Of a stretch of 64,000 bases of DNA, positions 42,701 through 50,183 are shown one piece after another. The position numbers and the translations under genes were made by a program. The notes beneath the pieces were generated by a model. The model searched no databases. It saw only the letters and a list, made by a program, of their open reading frames with translations, and had not been told where the DNA came from. Origin of the DNA: Flavobacterium cheniae (GTDB lineage Bacteria; Bacteroidota; Bacteroidia; Flavobacteriales; Flavobacteriaceae); assembly GCF_004363695.1 (NCBI RefSeq), contig NZ_SNZC01000001.1:556431-620430 (forward strand), read 5' to 3'. Within the stretch, counting starts at the first letter, position 1. Each line of letters starts with the position of its first letter.

Positions 42701-43463
42701 GTCAAAACCAAGACCAAAAGCAGCAATCATTCGTGAAAAAGGAAGTAATTCAGAACGCGAAATGGCAAATGCTATGTTCTTAGCTGGATTTGATGTAAAA
42801 GATGTTCACATGACCGATTTAATTTCGGGAAGAGAAACATTGGAAGATATTCAATTCATTGGAGCTGTTGGAGGATTTTCAAATTCTGATGTTTTAGGTT
42901 CAGCTAAAGGTTGGGCTGGAGCGTTTTTATACAACGAAAAAGCAAATACGGCTTTGAAAAACTTCTACAAACGCGAAGACACACTTTCAGTTGGAATTTG
43001 TAATGGTTGTCAATTATTAATGGAATTAGAATTGATAAATCCAGAGCACGAAGTTCATGGAAAAATGCATCACAACACTTCGAACAAACACGAAAGTGGT
43101 TTTACTTCGGTAACAGTTCAAAAGAATAATTCAGTGATGTTATCTACTTTAGAAGGAACGACTTTAGGAGTTTGGATTTCACATGGAGAAGGAAAATTCA
43201 AGTTACCTTATTCAGAAGAGAAATATAACATTGTAGCTAAATATGGGTACGAAAGTTATCCGGCGAATCCAAATGGTTCTGATTTCAATACGGCTATGAT
43301 GTGCGATGTTACAGGAAGACATTTGGTAATGATGCCACACATTGAGCGTTCAACTTTCCCTTGGAACTGGGCACATTATCCAGAAAGAGGTCAAAAAGAC
43401 GAAGTTTCACCTTGGTTAGAAGCTTTTGTGAATGCTAGAAAATGGATAGAAAACAAAAAATAA
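39798..43463 (+). CDS. purL: Phosphoribosylformylglycinamidine synthase (single-chain PurL)
   Basis: 1221 residues: the long form with FGAM synthase and glutaminase in one chain, as in E. coli. It has N-terminal PurS-like and linker domains, two AIRS-type halves (S-E-H-C-R-H-K-I-F, A-E-T-H-N-F-P-T-T-V-E-P-F-N-G-A-A-T-G, and later G-H-D-I-G-S-G-G-L), and a class I glutaminase at the C-terminus with G-I-C-N-G-C-Q-L-L-M (nucleophile Cys, about residue 1072) and M-P-H-I-E-R-S (His-Glu). It makes FGAM from FGAR, glutamine and ATP in purine synthesis. It is monocistronic, with promoter and terminator both visible. Confidence 0.98.
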   Translation: MIHFFGNQSNTVFAVQTQNELSTEDINKLNWLFGNAHKIEKSVLSDFFVGPRAAMVTPWSTNAVEITQNMGISGIIRIEEFEKVAADFNDFDPMLSQKYSELNQEIYTINIQPEPILDIEDIDAYNKSEGLALSPEEVEYLDNLSSKLGRKLTDSEIFAFSQANSEHCRHKIFNGTFVIDGEEKPTSLFKLIKKTSETNPNDIVSAYKDNVAFVKGPKVTQFAPKSADKPDFYQEKEFDSVLSLKAETHNFPTTVEPFNGAATGSGGEIRDRLAGGQGSLPLAGTAVYMTSYSRLAEERPWENGMYERPWLYQTPMDILIKASNGASDFGNKFGQPLITGSILTFEHEENNRKIGYDKVIMQAGGIGYGKLDQAIKKKPTAGDKIVILGGENYRIGMGGAAVSSADTGAFGSGIELNAIQRSNPEMQKRAANAIRGLVESDNNPIVSIHDHGAGGHLNCLSELVEETGGLIDLDKLPVGDPTLSAKEIIGNESQERMGLVIGEKDIETLQRIADRERSPMYQVGDVTNDHRFTFESKSTGLKPMDYALEDFFGSSPKTIMTDKTVATNYSDLAYNKENIGSYLSQVLQLEAVACKDWLTNKVDRCVGGRVAKQQCVGPLQLPLNNVGVMALDFKGKEGIATSIGHSPISALVNPVAGSRTAIGEALSNLVWAPLKEGMKSVSLSANWMWACKNEGEDARLYEAVKGCSDFAIELGINIPTGKDSLSMKQKYPNDEVIAPGTVIISAAGNCSNITKVVEPVLQRNGGNIYYINLSQDSFKLGGSSFAQVLNKIGNDVPTIQNSEFFKKAFNVLQDLIKDRKIKAGHDIGSGGLITTLLEMCFADDKLGALIDLTSLGEKDTVKALFNENIGVVFQANAEVEATFAQHNIEIFKIGSAIDGDAFTVINGEDSLTFSVSTLRDTWFKTSFLLDSKQSKNGMAQERFDNYKNQKLQFTFPSHFNGKLPLIDGSKPRPKAAIIREKGSNSEREMANAMFLAGFDVKDVHMTDLISGRETLEDIQFIGAVGGFSNSDVLGSAKGWAGAFLYNEKANTALKNFYKREDTLSVGICNGCQLLMELELINPEHEVHGKMHHNTSNKHESGFTSVTVQKNNSVMLSTLEGTTLGVWISHGEGKFKLPYSEEKYNIVAKYGYESYPANPNGSDFNTAMMCDVTGRHLVMMPHIERSTFPWNWAHYPERGQKDEVSPWLEAFVNARKWIENKK

Positions 43464-43469
43464 TAACAG

Positions 43470-43500
43470 AAAAGCTCTCATACACTGAGAGCTTTTTTTA
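43470..43500 (+). terminator. Terminator of purL
   Basis: Perfect 11-bp stem (AAAAGCTCTCA with TGAGAGCTTTT) and T run. Confidence 0.85.
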
Positions 43501-43506
43501 TACAAA

Positions 43507-43528
43507 AAAACTGCCCGAAGGCAGTTTT
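43507..43528 (-). terminator. Terminator of the minus-strand lipoprotein genes
   Basis: Perfect 9-bp stem AAAACTGCC with GGCAGTTTT, CGAA loop; T run on the minus strand, 20 bp past the 43548 stop codon. Confidence 0.8.
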
Positions 43529-43547
43529 CCAAAATTAACCCCAAAAA

Positions 43548-43973
43548 CTAAAACTTATCTGTTTCTAAAACAACATAATTACTTGGATATTGTGTACTTG
43601 CATCATCTTCAGCTGTGATGAAAATTCGTTTTGGTTTTGATGAAGAAACACTTTCAAACTTTACATGAAGTCTTGAAGTTCCTACAATTTGACCAATATT
43701 TAACGGAATTTGATTTTGCTCTGAAGATAACCAAACCACATAATGTTTCTTAGGCGGTTGCAATCTTTCAGGTTCTGCTAGGTACGAAACCTCTAACTTA
43801 ATGTTATAATTGTCATTTTTATCTTTTTTAACCGAAACATCACCTCTTGCTGCTGGAACCACATTTGAATTTTCAAATTCAATTTTTTTTGAACAAGATG
43901 AAAATGTTTGAGATAATACAAAACAGGATACAAAAAAAAATACTATTTTAATTGTTGTATTATTTGTTTTCAT
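43548..43973 (-). CDS. Hypothetical lipoprotein
   Basis: 141 residues. The signal sequence ends in a lipobox (F-S-S-C near residue 27). The mature part is strand-rich: N-Y-N-I-K-L-E-V-S-Y-L-A-E-P-E-R-L-Q-P-P-K-K-H-Y-V-V-W-L-S-S, L-H-V-K-F-E-S-V-S, R-I-F-I-T-A-E-D-D-A. This recalls an anti-sigma-type or cell-surface Ig-like domain, but I do not recognise the family. It follows the coiled-coil lipoprotein gene by 5 bp and is probably co-transcribed. Confidence 0.72.
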   Translation of the reverse strand: MKTNNTTIKIVFFFVSCFVLSQTFSSCSKKIEFENSNVVPAARGDVSVKKDKNDNYNIKLEVSYLAEPERLQPPKKHYVVWLSSEQNQIPLNIGQIVGTSRLHVKFESVSSSKPKRIFITAEDDASTQYPSNYVVLETDKF

Positions 43974-43978
43974 ACTCT

Positions 43979-44434
43979 TTATTTTTTCTTGTTTCGGTCT
44001 GCCATTTCAGAAATAGATTTCCCTAAATCATCTAATTCATTATTGAAATCTACTTTAAACAATTCCCATTTTTGAGCAGGACCTTGTTCATAATTTTCAA
44101 TTTTCAGTCTTAAATCGGTATTTCTTTTTTCTAATTTATTGATTTCAACTTCATCAATATCTCTTTCTACTTTTCCTTTCGAAGTGATTTTTAATTTTAA
44201 ATCATCAATTACTTTCTGATTTTCAACTAATTTCAATTGAATACTCTCTTTAAAAGTATTGAAATCGCTAATCGAATCGTATTCTGCTTGATTCAAATCA
44301 GCTTCCGCATCAATTAAATCTTGAGTAGCTTCTTTTACGTCTTCCTCTTTAGCAGTTGGCGAATTATTGCAACTCGTCATAAAAAGTCCGATTATACTTG
44401 TCGTAAGAATCGTTTTTAAAATATATGTTTTCAT
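43979..44434 (-). CDS. Coiled-coil lipoprotein
   Basis: 151 residues with a lipobox (F-M-T-S-C near residue 22). The rest is helical and heptad-like (A-E-A-D-L-N-Q-A-E-Y, L-K-L-V-E-N-Q-K-V-I-D-D-L-K-L-K-I, E-I-N-K-L-E-K-R-N-T-D-L-R-L-K-I-E-N-Y) and rich in Glu and Lys. It is probably an extended periplasmic protein anchored to a membrane. No specific function assigned. It is located in the envelope/stress island upstream of another lipoprotein. Confidence 0.72.
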   Translation of the reverse strand: MKTYILKTILTTSIIGLFMTSCNNSPTAKEEDVKEATQDLIDAEADLNQAEYDSISDFNTFKESIQLKLVENQKVIDDLKLKITSKGKVERDIDEVEINKLEKRNTDLRLKIENYEQGPAQKWELFKVDFNNELDDLGKSISEMADRNKKK

Positions 44435-44478
44435 TTTATTTTGATGTTTTATAAAACCATGATTTCTTTTTTCATCTA

Positions 44479-44500
44479 TGCTAAAATTTTCATTTTAGCA
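44479..44500. repeat. 9-bp perfect hairpin in the lipoprotein leader
   Basis: TGCTAAAAT and ATTTTAGCA around a TTTC loop, between the micro-ORF and the coiled-coil lipoprotein gene. It lacks a downstream T run on the minus strand, so it is a weak terminator at best. Confidence 0.4.
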
Positions 44501-44578
44501 ATCATAAATGGTATCGTCTTTATTACTTAAGCTCGCTTCTGCAAACTCGTTCAAATGATGATTTAAAAATGAAACCAT
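44495..44578 (-). CDS. Possible 27-residue micro-ORF
   Basis: An ATG at 44578 opens M-V-S-F-L-N-H-H-L-N-E-F-A-E-A-S-L-S-N-K then D-D-T-I-Y-D-C and stops at 44495. It lies alone in the 155-bp gap between the YtxH and lipoprotein genes; the amphipathic composition looks protein-like. It could be a real small protein, the remnant of a larger gene, or chance. No support beyond the open frame. Confidence 0.25.
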   Translation of the reverse strand: MVSFLNHHLNEFAEASLSNKDDTIYDC

Positions 44579-44589
44579 GGTCTATATTA

Positions 44590-44904
44590 TTATTTCTTAT
44601 TCATTTGATGATCTGAACCACTGTGAAGCAATTCATTTGCTTTGTCTTTAAAAGAAGTTCCCGCTTTACTGATTTTGTCTTCTAAAAGATGTTCAAAACT
44701 CATTGCTTTATCTTTTAAATACTGACCGTCTTCGCTAATTTCTTGTTTAAACTTACTAGCAGTATTTTTTACACTATTGGCAATATTTTTTCTTGTCTTT
44801 TTCCCTTTATGAGGTGCAAACAATACGCCAACTGTGGCTCCAATAAGTGCTCCAACTAACAAACTACCAACAACTAATTTCCCTTTATTATTTAAATTTT
44901 CCAT
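44590..44904 (-). CDS. YtxH domain protein
   Basis: 104 residues. A glycine-rich hydrophobic N-terminal helix (K-L-V-V-G-S-L-L-V-G-A-L-I-G-A-T-V-G-V-L-F-A-P-H-K-G-K-K-T-R) identifies the YtxH family; the rest is a long amphipathic helix (N-S-V-K-N-T-A-S-K-F-K-Q-E-I). YtxH proteins are general-stress associated in Bacillus, with unknown mechanism. It begins 19 bp after the beta-barrel gene and is probably co-transcribed with it. Confidence 0.88.
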   Translation of the reverse strand: MENLNNKGKLVVGSLLVGALIGATVGVLFAPHKGKKTRKNIANSVKNTASKFKQEISEDGQYLKDKAMSFEHLLEDKISKAGTSFKDKANELLHSGSDHQMNKK

Positions 44905-44923
44905 TTGTATTATATTTTAAAAA

Positions 44924-45565
44924 TTAAAATCTGTAACCTACTGTAGCTTGATACCACATGTTTTTGTAACGTGGTGTTGTTGAAGTTCCGTCACCGTTGT
45001 TATTTTTTAAATCCCAACCACCTCTAACACCAAAGACTAGATTTTTAATATTCAAATCAACTCCACCAATTAGAGAAAAAGTGTTTTTACGGATGTTGTC
45101 ATTTGAAAATTCTTCCTCTTGTGTTGAACTCAATGATCCGCCTGTAAATTCATCTTTTTGCTTTAACAAATACGAATATTGTGGTCCGAATAAAAGCGTA
45201 ACGTATTCAACTGGTTTAATGGCTAAAAACAAAGGAATATCAATATAATCTGTTGTTCTTGTAGTTTCATAATCTGTTCCTAAAAACGTTCCTGAAGATT
45301 TAAATCCTTTTTGAGAAAATAAAACTTCGGGTTGTACTCCAATAAATTTTCCTAATGGAATGGATACAAAAACACCACCTGCTAAACCAAGTTTTCCATC
45401 TGCAACAAAATCTTCGCCTTCAGAATCATACACATTGGAATAGTTTACTCCTGCTTTTACTCCAAAAAACAATTTATCTCGATTATCTGTTGTTGTTGAC
45501 TCTTGAGCCATAGAATTGGTAACCGAAAGCGTAACTAATGCGATCATTATGATTGCTTTTTTCAT
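44924..45565 (-). CDS. Outer-membrane beta-barrel (porin/PorT family) protein
   Basis: 213 residues with signal peptide (to about residue 20). The body has alternating strands with typical outer-membrane barrel patterns: F-F-G-V-K-A-G-V-N-Y-S-N, I-G-V-Q-P-E-V-L-F-S-Q-K-G-F, Y-I-D-I-P-L-F-L-A-I-K-P and a terminal aromatic Y-Q-A-T-V-G-Y-R-F. These match the outer membrane protein beta-barrel (PorT-like) family common in Bacteroidota. Role unknown. It lies in a stress-associated operon with YtxH, downstream of the shared three-block promoter. Confidence 0.88.
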   Translation of the reverse strand: MKKAIIMIALVTLSVTNSMAQESTTTDNRDKLFFGVKAGVNYSNVYDSEGEDFVADGKLGLAGGVFVSIPLGKFIGVQPEVLFSQKGFKSSGTFLGTDYETTRTTDYIDIPLFLAIKPVEYVTLLFGPQYSYLLKQKDEFTGGSLSSTQEEEFSNDNIRKNTFSLIGGVDLNIKNLVFGVRGGWDLKNNNGDGTSTTPRYKNMWYQATVGYRF

Positions 45566-45637
45566 TTTTTTTAATTTAAGTTATATGCGTATTATTACTA
45601 GATTTAGTAAAGATTTATTTCCTTACTATCTATAGAA

Positions 45638-45700
45638 CAAAGGTGCAATACAATAAAGCATGATGTGTTACACATTATATTTATAAGTTACATGATTCAC
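45638..45700 (-). promoter_or_regulatory. Three-block promoter S1 (beta-barrel/YtxH operon)
   Basis: On the minus strand: block A GTGAATCATGTAA, block B TGTAACACAT starting at offset 29, and block C ACCTTTG ending at offset 63. The same three blocks at the same spacing occur upstream of the CsbD-like and cupin genes. Block A overlaps the stop codon of the glycosyltransferase gene at 45697. Confidence 0.65.
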
Positions 45701-48081
45701 TTATTTTGAAAAACTTCTTCATAAAATTCCATTTCCTTTATCGAATTTGAGGTTTTTTCCATGGCTAACCTTGAAAGTAAATAACTAATGGTAGATTCTG
45801 CTCCTTGATTTAGATTCACATGATGTTGTTCTAAGCCATCATAACAACCACCTGTTTTAGGATTGTAGATGATTTGATGCAAATGATTTTTTCCTAAAAA
45901 CCAATCAAAAGCAATTTTCATTTTGTTTTTATAGGATTCATCTTCATACACTTGATAAAAAGTTTGCAATGCTAATATCGTATACGCTACATCGATAGGC
46001 TGTTCTCCATATTGATTGACCGTTTTTCCTTTGTGGTACCAACCTTGATTTGAAATCACTTTAATTTGGTCATCTTTGAAAGTAAGAGAAAGTAAAAAGT
46101 CAAACGATGTTTTTGCAATGTTTTTGTACAATTCGCTTCCAGTGCTTAAACCTGCGTATAACAAGGCTTCAGGTAGAATACTATTGGCATAAGTAAGATA
46201 ATCTTCAAACCATTTCCATTTTTTATCTGAAATTCCACGGTATTTTGAAACTAAATTATCCGCTAACGAAGTAATTAAATGATTAATCCTTGGGCTTTCT
46301 TTTTCCAAATTATAAAAATACAATCCTTTTATGGCGAAAGAAATTGCTCTTGGAGAATGAAATTTTAAAATATTTTTCAATGATTTTTCAATGGCAAATT
46401 TTGCTTTTCTAATCATGTTTTTATCTAATATTTCATTAAATGAAATAAATTCGCCCAGTGCCCAAATGGCTCTACCGTTAGCATCTTCTAAATTTTCATT
46501 AGAATTATTTGCAGTAAAATTGCCTTCTTTATCTACATAATTTAAAAAGCTTCCATCTTCTTGTTGGCAAAATAGAATGAACTTTAAATAGGTTTTTATT
46601 AATTCTAAATCTTCTTCTGAATTGGTTAATTGATAATGTTTCGTCACCGCAATTAATGCTCTTGCATTATCATCTAATGTATAACCCGATTCGATACTTG
46701 GTTTTGAAATAGCCGAAAACTGAATTAATCCATTTATAGTCGTCATTCTCTTGATATGGTTTAATGAAATTTTCGGCATTTCATACTGCAACACAATTTT
46801 ATGTTTTTTACTATTGCTTTTTACTAATTCGATGTGTGCTATGGCTGAATTTTGCCAAGAAGTTGGGCTAATTTTATGCAACGCATTCAAGCGCATTTCT
46901 CTCAATAATTTTGGATTATAAAGTAATTCAATGGTTTTTTCAGCAAGTTGATTGGCATCTTGAAAATCATAATTGAATCCGGCTCCGTCTAAAAATTCTT
47001 TAGCATGCGGAATTGGTGTTGCAATTACTGGACAGCCACAAGCCATAGCATACGCTAATGTGCCACTAACCGCTTGATTTGGATCTTTTGAAGTGAAGAG
47101 ATATATTTTTGTGCGTTGTAAATAATCCATTAATTCGTCTAAAGACAAATACTTATTTATAAATCGAACATTATTTTCTAAATGCAAGTTTTGCACTTTT
47201 TCGTAAAGAAAATTGCGGTATTTTTCACCTTCTTTTTTTACTACTTCAGGATGTGTTTTCCCAATGATTAGATAAATTACATTTGGAAATTTTTCTATAA
47301 TTTGAGGTAAAGCGTCTAATGCTGTTTCTATACTTTTTCCTTCATTCAGTAAACCAAAAGTAGTGAGCACTACTCTATCGCTAAATTGATTTTTTGTTTT
47401 ATGTTGCAAATTATCAAACGAAGCTACCAAATGAGTTCCATGAGAAATTACTGAAATTTTTCGTTCAGCAATACCATAATTTGTCATCAGAATGGTTTTC
47501 GAAATATCAGTCATCACAACTAAAGAATCAGAATAATCGGCAATTTTACGAACTACTTCTTTTAACTTATCATCTGGATTTGGTAAAACGGTATGAAATG
47601 TTGTAGTAATAGGTCGTTTTAAATGCTTCATGAATTTTAGTAAAAAATTACCATAAACTCCTCCAAAAAGACCAAATTCGTGTTGTAAAAATACCATTGC
47701 AATGTTTTTATCCGCATTGATTTTTATTGCTAACTCTGAAAAATTTGATTCAGCATCCGAATTTAATTTGTATTTAACTTCTTCTGGATAATTGTAATTT
47801 TCACCTGTTGTTTCTAGGGCGCAAACTTTTAATGAAAAAGTAGTTCCAAATTTTTCTTGCACAGCATTTTTTAAATCTTGTGTATAGGTCGCTATTCCAC
47901 ATTCTCTTGGTGGATAAGAAGTTATAAAAACGATTTCAGGAAGCTGTTTTTCTACTACTGGAATTAGTTCGTATTTAGAATTCGTAATGAATTTCATTAA
48001 ATGACTTTCATTCAAATTATTTTTGGCTTCATTATAAACGAGTAATGAATTATTAAAAATTGGAAAAAAATTAGCTCTCAT
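45697..48081 (-). CDS. Family 4 glycosyltransferase fused to a C-terminal alpha/alpha-barrel domain
   Basis: 794 residues. The GT-B glycosyltransferase occupies about residues 45-430: S-Y-P-P-R-E-C-G-I-A-T-Y-T (acceptor-side motif), V-F-L-Q-H-E-F-G-L-F-G-G, G-L-L-N-E-G-K-S-I-E-T-A, and G-T-L-A-Y-A-M-A-C-G-C-P-V-I-A-T-P-I-P-H-A-K-E (sugar-nucleotide binding). From about residue 440 there is a helical (alpha/alpha-6 type) domain with L-D-D-N-A-R-A-L-I-A and Q-Q-E-D-G-S-F-L-N-Y-V, like glycoside-hydrolase or trehalase-like barrels. Sugar and acceptor unknown. Its start overlaps the GH130 gene by 11 bp, so the pair is translationally coupled. Confidence 0.87.
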   Translation of the reverse strand: MRANFFPIFNNSLLVYNEAKNNLNESHLMKFITNSKYELIPVVEKQLPEIVFITSYPPRECGIATYTQDLKNAVQEKFGTTFSLKVCALETTGENYNYPEEVKYKLNSDAESNFSELAIKINADKNIAMVFLQHEFGLFGGVYGNFLLKFMKHLKRPITTTFHTVLPNPDDKLKEVVRKIADYSDSLVVMTDISKTILMTNYGIAERKISVISHGTHLVASFDNLQHKTKNQFSDRVVLTTFGLLNEGKSIETALDALPQIIEKFPNVIYLIIGKTHPEVVKKEGEKYRNFLYEKVQNLHLENNVRFINKYLSLDELMDYLQRTKIYLFTSKDPNQAVSGTLAYAMACGCPVIATPIPHAKEFLDGAGFNYDFQDANQLAEKTIELLYNPKLLREMRLNALHKISPTSWQNSAIAHIELVKSNSKKHKIVLQYEMPKISLNHIKRMTTINGLIQFSAISKPSIESGYTLDDNARALIAVTKHYQLTNSEEDLELIKTYLKFILFCQQEDGSFLNYVDKEGNFTANNSNENLEDANGRAIWALGEFISFNEILDKNMIRKAKFAIEKSLKNILKFHSPRAISFAIKGLYFYNLEKESPRINHLITSLADNLVSKYRGISDKKWKWFEDYLTYANSILPEALLYAGLSTGSELYKNIAKTSFDFLLSLTFKDDQIKVISNQGWYHKGKTVNQYGEQPIDVAYTILALQTFYQVYEDESYKNKMKIAFDWFLGKNHLHQIIYNPKTGGCYDGLEQHHVNLNQGAESTISYLLSRLAMEKTSNSIKEMEFYEEVFQNK

Positions 48082-49105
48082 GTTGTGTTGGATTTTGTAA
48101 AAGTTCTTTTAATAATGCTTTTATACTCATAGATGCGCAAGCAATACATTTGTCAGCGGCACCATAATAGATATAAAGCGTATCTTCAAATATTGCAGTT
48201 CCTGTGGGAAACACCACATTGGAAACCACACCGTTTTTTTCATAATCGAGTTCTGGTACAAATAAAGGATCAACTAATCTTGCAAGTACTTTTGTAGGAT
48301 TATCGATGTCTAATAAAGCAGCGGCGGCAGAATAAATATAGCCTTCTGAAGTATCAAAAACGCCATGATAAATAAGTAGCCAACCTAATTCGGTTTCTAT
48401 TGGAGGACAACCACCACCTATAAAACCTGATTCGTGGTTAGTTCCTTTTGGATCAAGAATAATATGTTCATTAAAATGTAGAAAGTATTCGCTCCAAAAT
48501 TCTTTAGTTAATTCCTCTAAATTATTGATTAAAACCAATTGAATTCCAGGACGAATTCGATGTAAAAAGGCAAGTTTTCCGTTTATTTTTCTTGGAAAAA
48601 ACATTACATCTTTATCCCAAAGAAAAATTTCTTCATCATGCTTAAAATGACGCACATGACGAAAATATTTAGCGTTTACCAAATTATTACATTCGGCTAA
48701 CCTTTTAAATTCATCAAATGTGAATTTTGGAACAATAATTCCGTGTCTTTCAAAAGTTAGCAGATCAGTTGATGTTACTAAGGCTCCTAAGGCATTGATT
48801 CCGTTATAAGCGGTATATGTTATGTAATAAACTCCATCGATTTTTACAATTCTGGCATCTTCAACACCTTTTGATTCTTCATCCAAAAAAGGTATAATTA
48901 GTGGTGTATTATTTCTTTGAATCAGTTTTATTGGACCTTCAAATTTGGCATATCCAATAGTTGAATAGTTACCACTTCTTACTGCTCGATATAGCATATG
49001 AACAGTATTTCCTTCTTGCATAATGGCAGGATTTAAAACACTATCATTTTCAAACGAGAGTTTTGTTTTTTTTAGAAGGATTCCTTCTTTTTTGATTTGT
49101 ATCAT
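48071..49105 (-). CDS. Glycoside hydrolase family 130 protein (mannoside phosphorylase-like)
   Basis: 344 residues forming a five-bladed propeller: V-E-D-A-R-I-V-K-I-D-G-V-Y-Y-I-T-Y-T-A-Y (Asp/Arg active-site blade), H-E-S-G-F-I-G-G-G-C-P-P-I-E-T-E-L-G-W-L-L-I-Y-H-G and D-T-L-Y-I-Y-Y-G-A-A-D. This is the GH130 pattern, whose members phosphorolyse or hydrolyse beta-mannosides. Coupled to a GT4 glycosyltransferase it could build or recycle a mannose-containing glycan rather than digest food mannan; that is inference. Confidence 0.88.
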   Translation of the reverse strand: MIQIKKEGILLKKTKLSFENDSVLNPAIMQEGNTVHMLYRAVRSGNYSTIGYAKFEGPIKLIQRNNTPLIIPFLDEESKGVEDARIVKIDGVYYITYTAYNGINALGALVTSTDLLTFERHGIIVPKFTFDEFKRLAECNNLVNAKYFRHVRHFKHDEEIFLWDKDVMFFPRKINGKLAFLHRIRPGIQLVLINNLEELTKEFWSEYFLHFNEHIILDPKGTNHESGFIGGGCPPIETELGWLLIYHGVFDTSEGYIYSAAAALLDIDNPTKVLARLVDPLFVPELDYEKNGVVSNVVFPTGTAIFEDTLYIYYGAADKCIACASMSIKALLKELLQNPTQHES

Positions 49106-49124
49106 TTTGAGTCGTAGTTAGATG

Positions 49125-49160
49125 AAAAAAAAGCGTAGATGATAATTCACCTACGCCTTT
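49125..49160 (-). terminator. Terminator after the CsbD-like gene
   Basis: 6-bp stem GCGTAG with CTACGC, 12-base loop, and a run of eight T on the minus strand. It separates the CsbD-like gene from the GH130/GT4 pair. Confidence 0.6.
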
Positions 49161-49227
49161 TATTGGCTATTATGTGTATTCATAGCATTTTTAAGATGCT
49201 AAGTTGCCCACAAAAGAAAGTCAATTA

Positions 49228-49449
49228 TTATGTTGTAGGTTGCCCTTTTTTGATAATATTAATTACTTCCTCTCGTTTTTTGTGCAAGCGTGCCTCTACT
49301 CGTTCAAGTAAATCATCTTCTCTACCACTTTCGAATTTTAAATCAGAATCAGTTAATTGGGGAAATTTGTCTTTTAAATTATCTGCTTGTCTTTTCCAAT
49401 CGCCAGAAATTTTAAAAACTTCTGTTCCTTTGTTTGCTTTTGATTCCAT
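49228..49449 (-). CDS. CsbD-like stress protein
   Basis: 73 residues. The core W-K-R-Q-A-D-N-L-K-D-K-F-P-Q-L-T-D-S-D-L-K-F-E-S-G-R-E-D-D-L follows the CsbD pattern (W-x3-K-G-x-W-x-x-L-T-x-x-D-L-x-x-x-x-G), with a helical tail ending R-E-E-V-I-N-I-I-K-K-G. CsbD proteins are induced by general stress; mechanism unknown. It is transcribed alone, from the three-block promoter S2, 34 bp upstream. Confidence 0.85.
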   Translation of the reverse strand: MESKANKGTEVFKISGDWKRQADNLKDKFPQLTDSDLKFESGREDDLLERVEARLHKKREEVINIIKKGQPTT

Positions 49450-49483
49450 TTTAATTGTGTTTAAATGTTATAATCTTATAAAA

Positions 49484-49547
49484 CAAAGGTTATTCATTTG
49501 AAACTAAAATGTATTACAGCATTAAAAAGAAAACTTGCATAAATCAC
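49484..49547 (-). promoter_or_regulatory. Three-block promoter S2 (CsbD-like gene)
   Basis: On the minus strand: block A GTGATTTATGCAA, block B TGTAATACAT at offset 30, block C ACCTTTG ending at offset 64, 34 bp before the ATG. Confidence 0.68.
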
Positions 49548-49566
49548 ACATTTTCATGTATTTAAA

Positions 49567-50139
49567 CTAAACATCTTCTAAATTTTCTCTTAGTTTAGAT
49601 TTTCTTTTCTTTTTTAATTGTTTAAAATAGGATGGAGATAATCCTGTAACTTTTTTAAATTGACCAGATAAATGTGCAACACTACTGTAGTTTAATAAAT
49701 AAGCTATTTCAGATAAATTCAATTCATCATATAAAAGCAATTCTTTAACACGTTCAATTTTATGATTAATAATAAATTGTTGAATCGTAATTCCTTTTAC
49801 TTCTGAAAATATGTTAGATAAATAAGTGTAATCTTGATGTAGTTTTTCGCTGATGTAATCTGAATAATTTACTTTTGGAAATTCATCTGTATAATGAACC
49901 ATTTCGATAATTACATCTTTAATTTTTTCAATAAGAATAGCTTTTTTGTCGTCTAATAATTCAAGACCCGACATGGCCAAATTTGATTTCAGTAAATCAA
50001 ATTGTTCAGGAGTTATATCTTCTAAAATTTCAACAACTCCCAAATCAACGATAACGTGATGCAACCCTATTTTCTTTAGTTCTTCTTTAACCATCATTTT
50101 GCAACGAAGACTAACCATATATTTAATATAGAGTATCAT
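49567..50139 (-). CDS. AraC family regulator with HMA-like N-terminal domain
   Basis: 190 residues. The C-terminal half is an AraC double helix-turn-helix: I-Q-Q-F-I-I-N-H-K-I-E-R-V-K-E-L-L-L, L-S-E-I-A-Y-L-L-N-Y-S-S-V-A-H-L-S-G-Q-F-K and T-G-L-S-P-S-Y-F-K. The first 80 residues follow a beta-alpha-beta-beta-alpha-beta pattern (L-Y-I-K-Y-M-V-S-L-R-C-K-M-M-V-K) like a heavy-metal-associated domain in which the first Cys of the C-x2-C pair is replaced, leaving S-x2-C. The ligand is unknown. It lies 44 bp after the cupin gene in one operon and is the likely regulator of the shared three-block promoters. Confidence 0.87.
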   Translation of the reverse strand: MILYIKYMVSLRCKMMVKEELKKIGLHHVIVDLGVVEILEDITPEQFDLLKSNLAMSGLELLDDKKAILIEKIKDVIIEMVHYTDEFPKVNYSDYISEKLHQDYTYLSNIFSEVKGITIQQFIINHKIERVKELLLYDELNLSEIAYLLNYSSVAHLSGQFKKVTGLSPSYFKQLKKKRKSKLRENLEDV

Positions 50140-50183
50140 TTTGTTTTGGTTTTTATGAGCAAATTAGTTTTTGCTCTGCTTAT

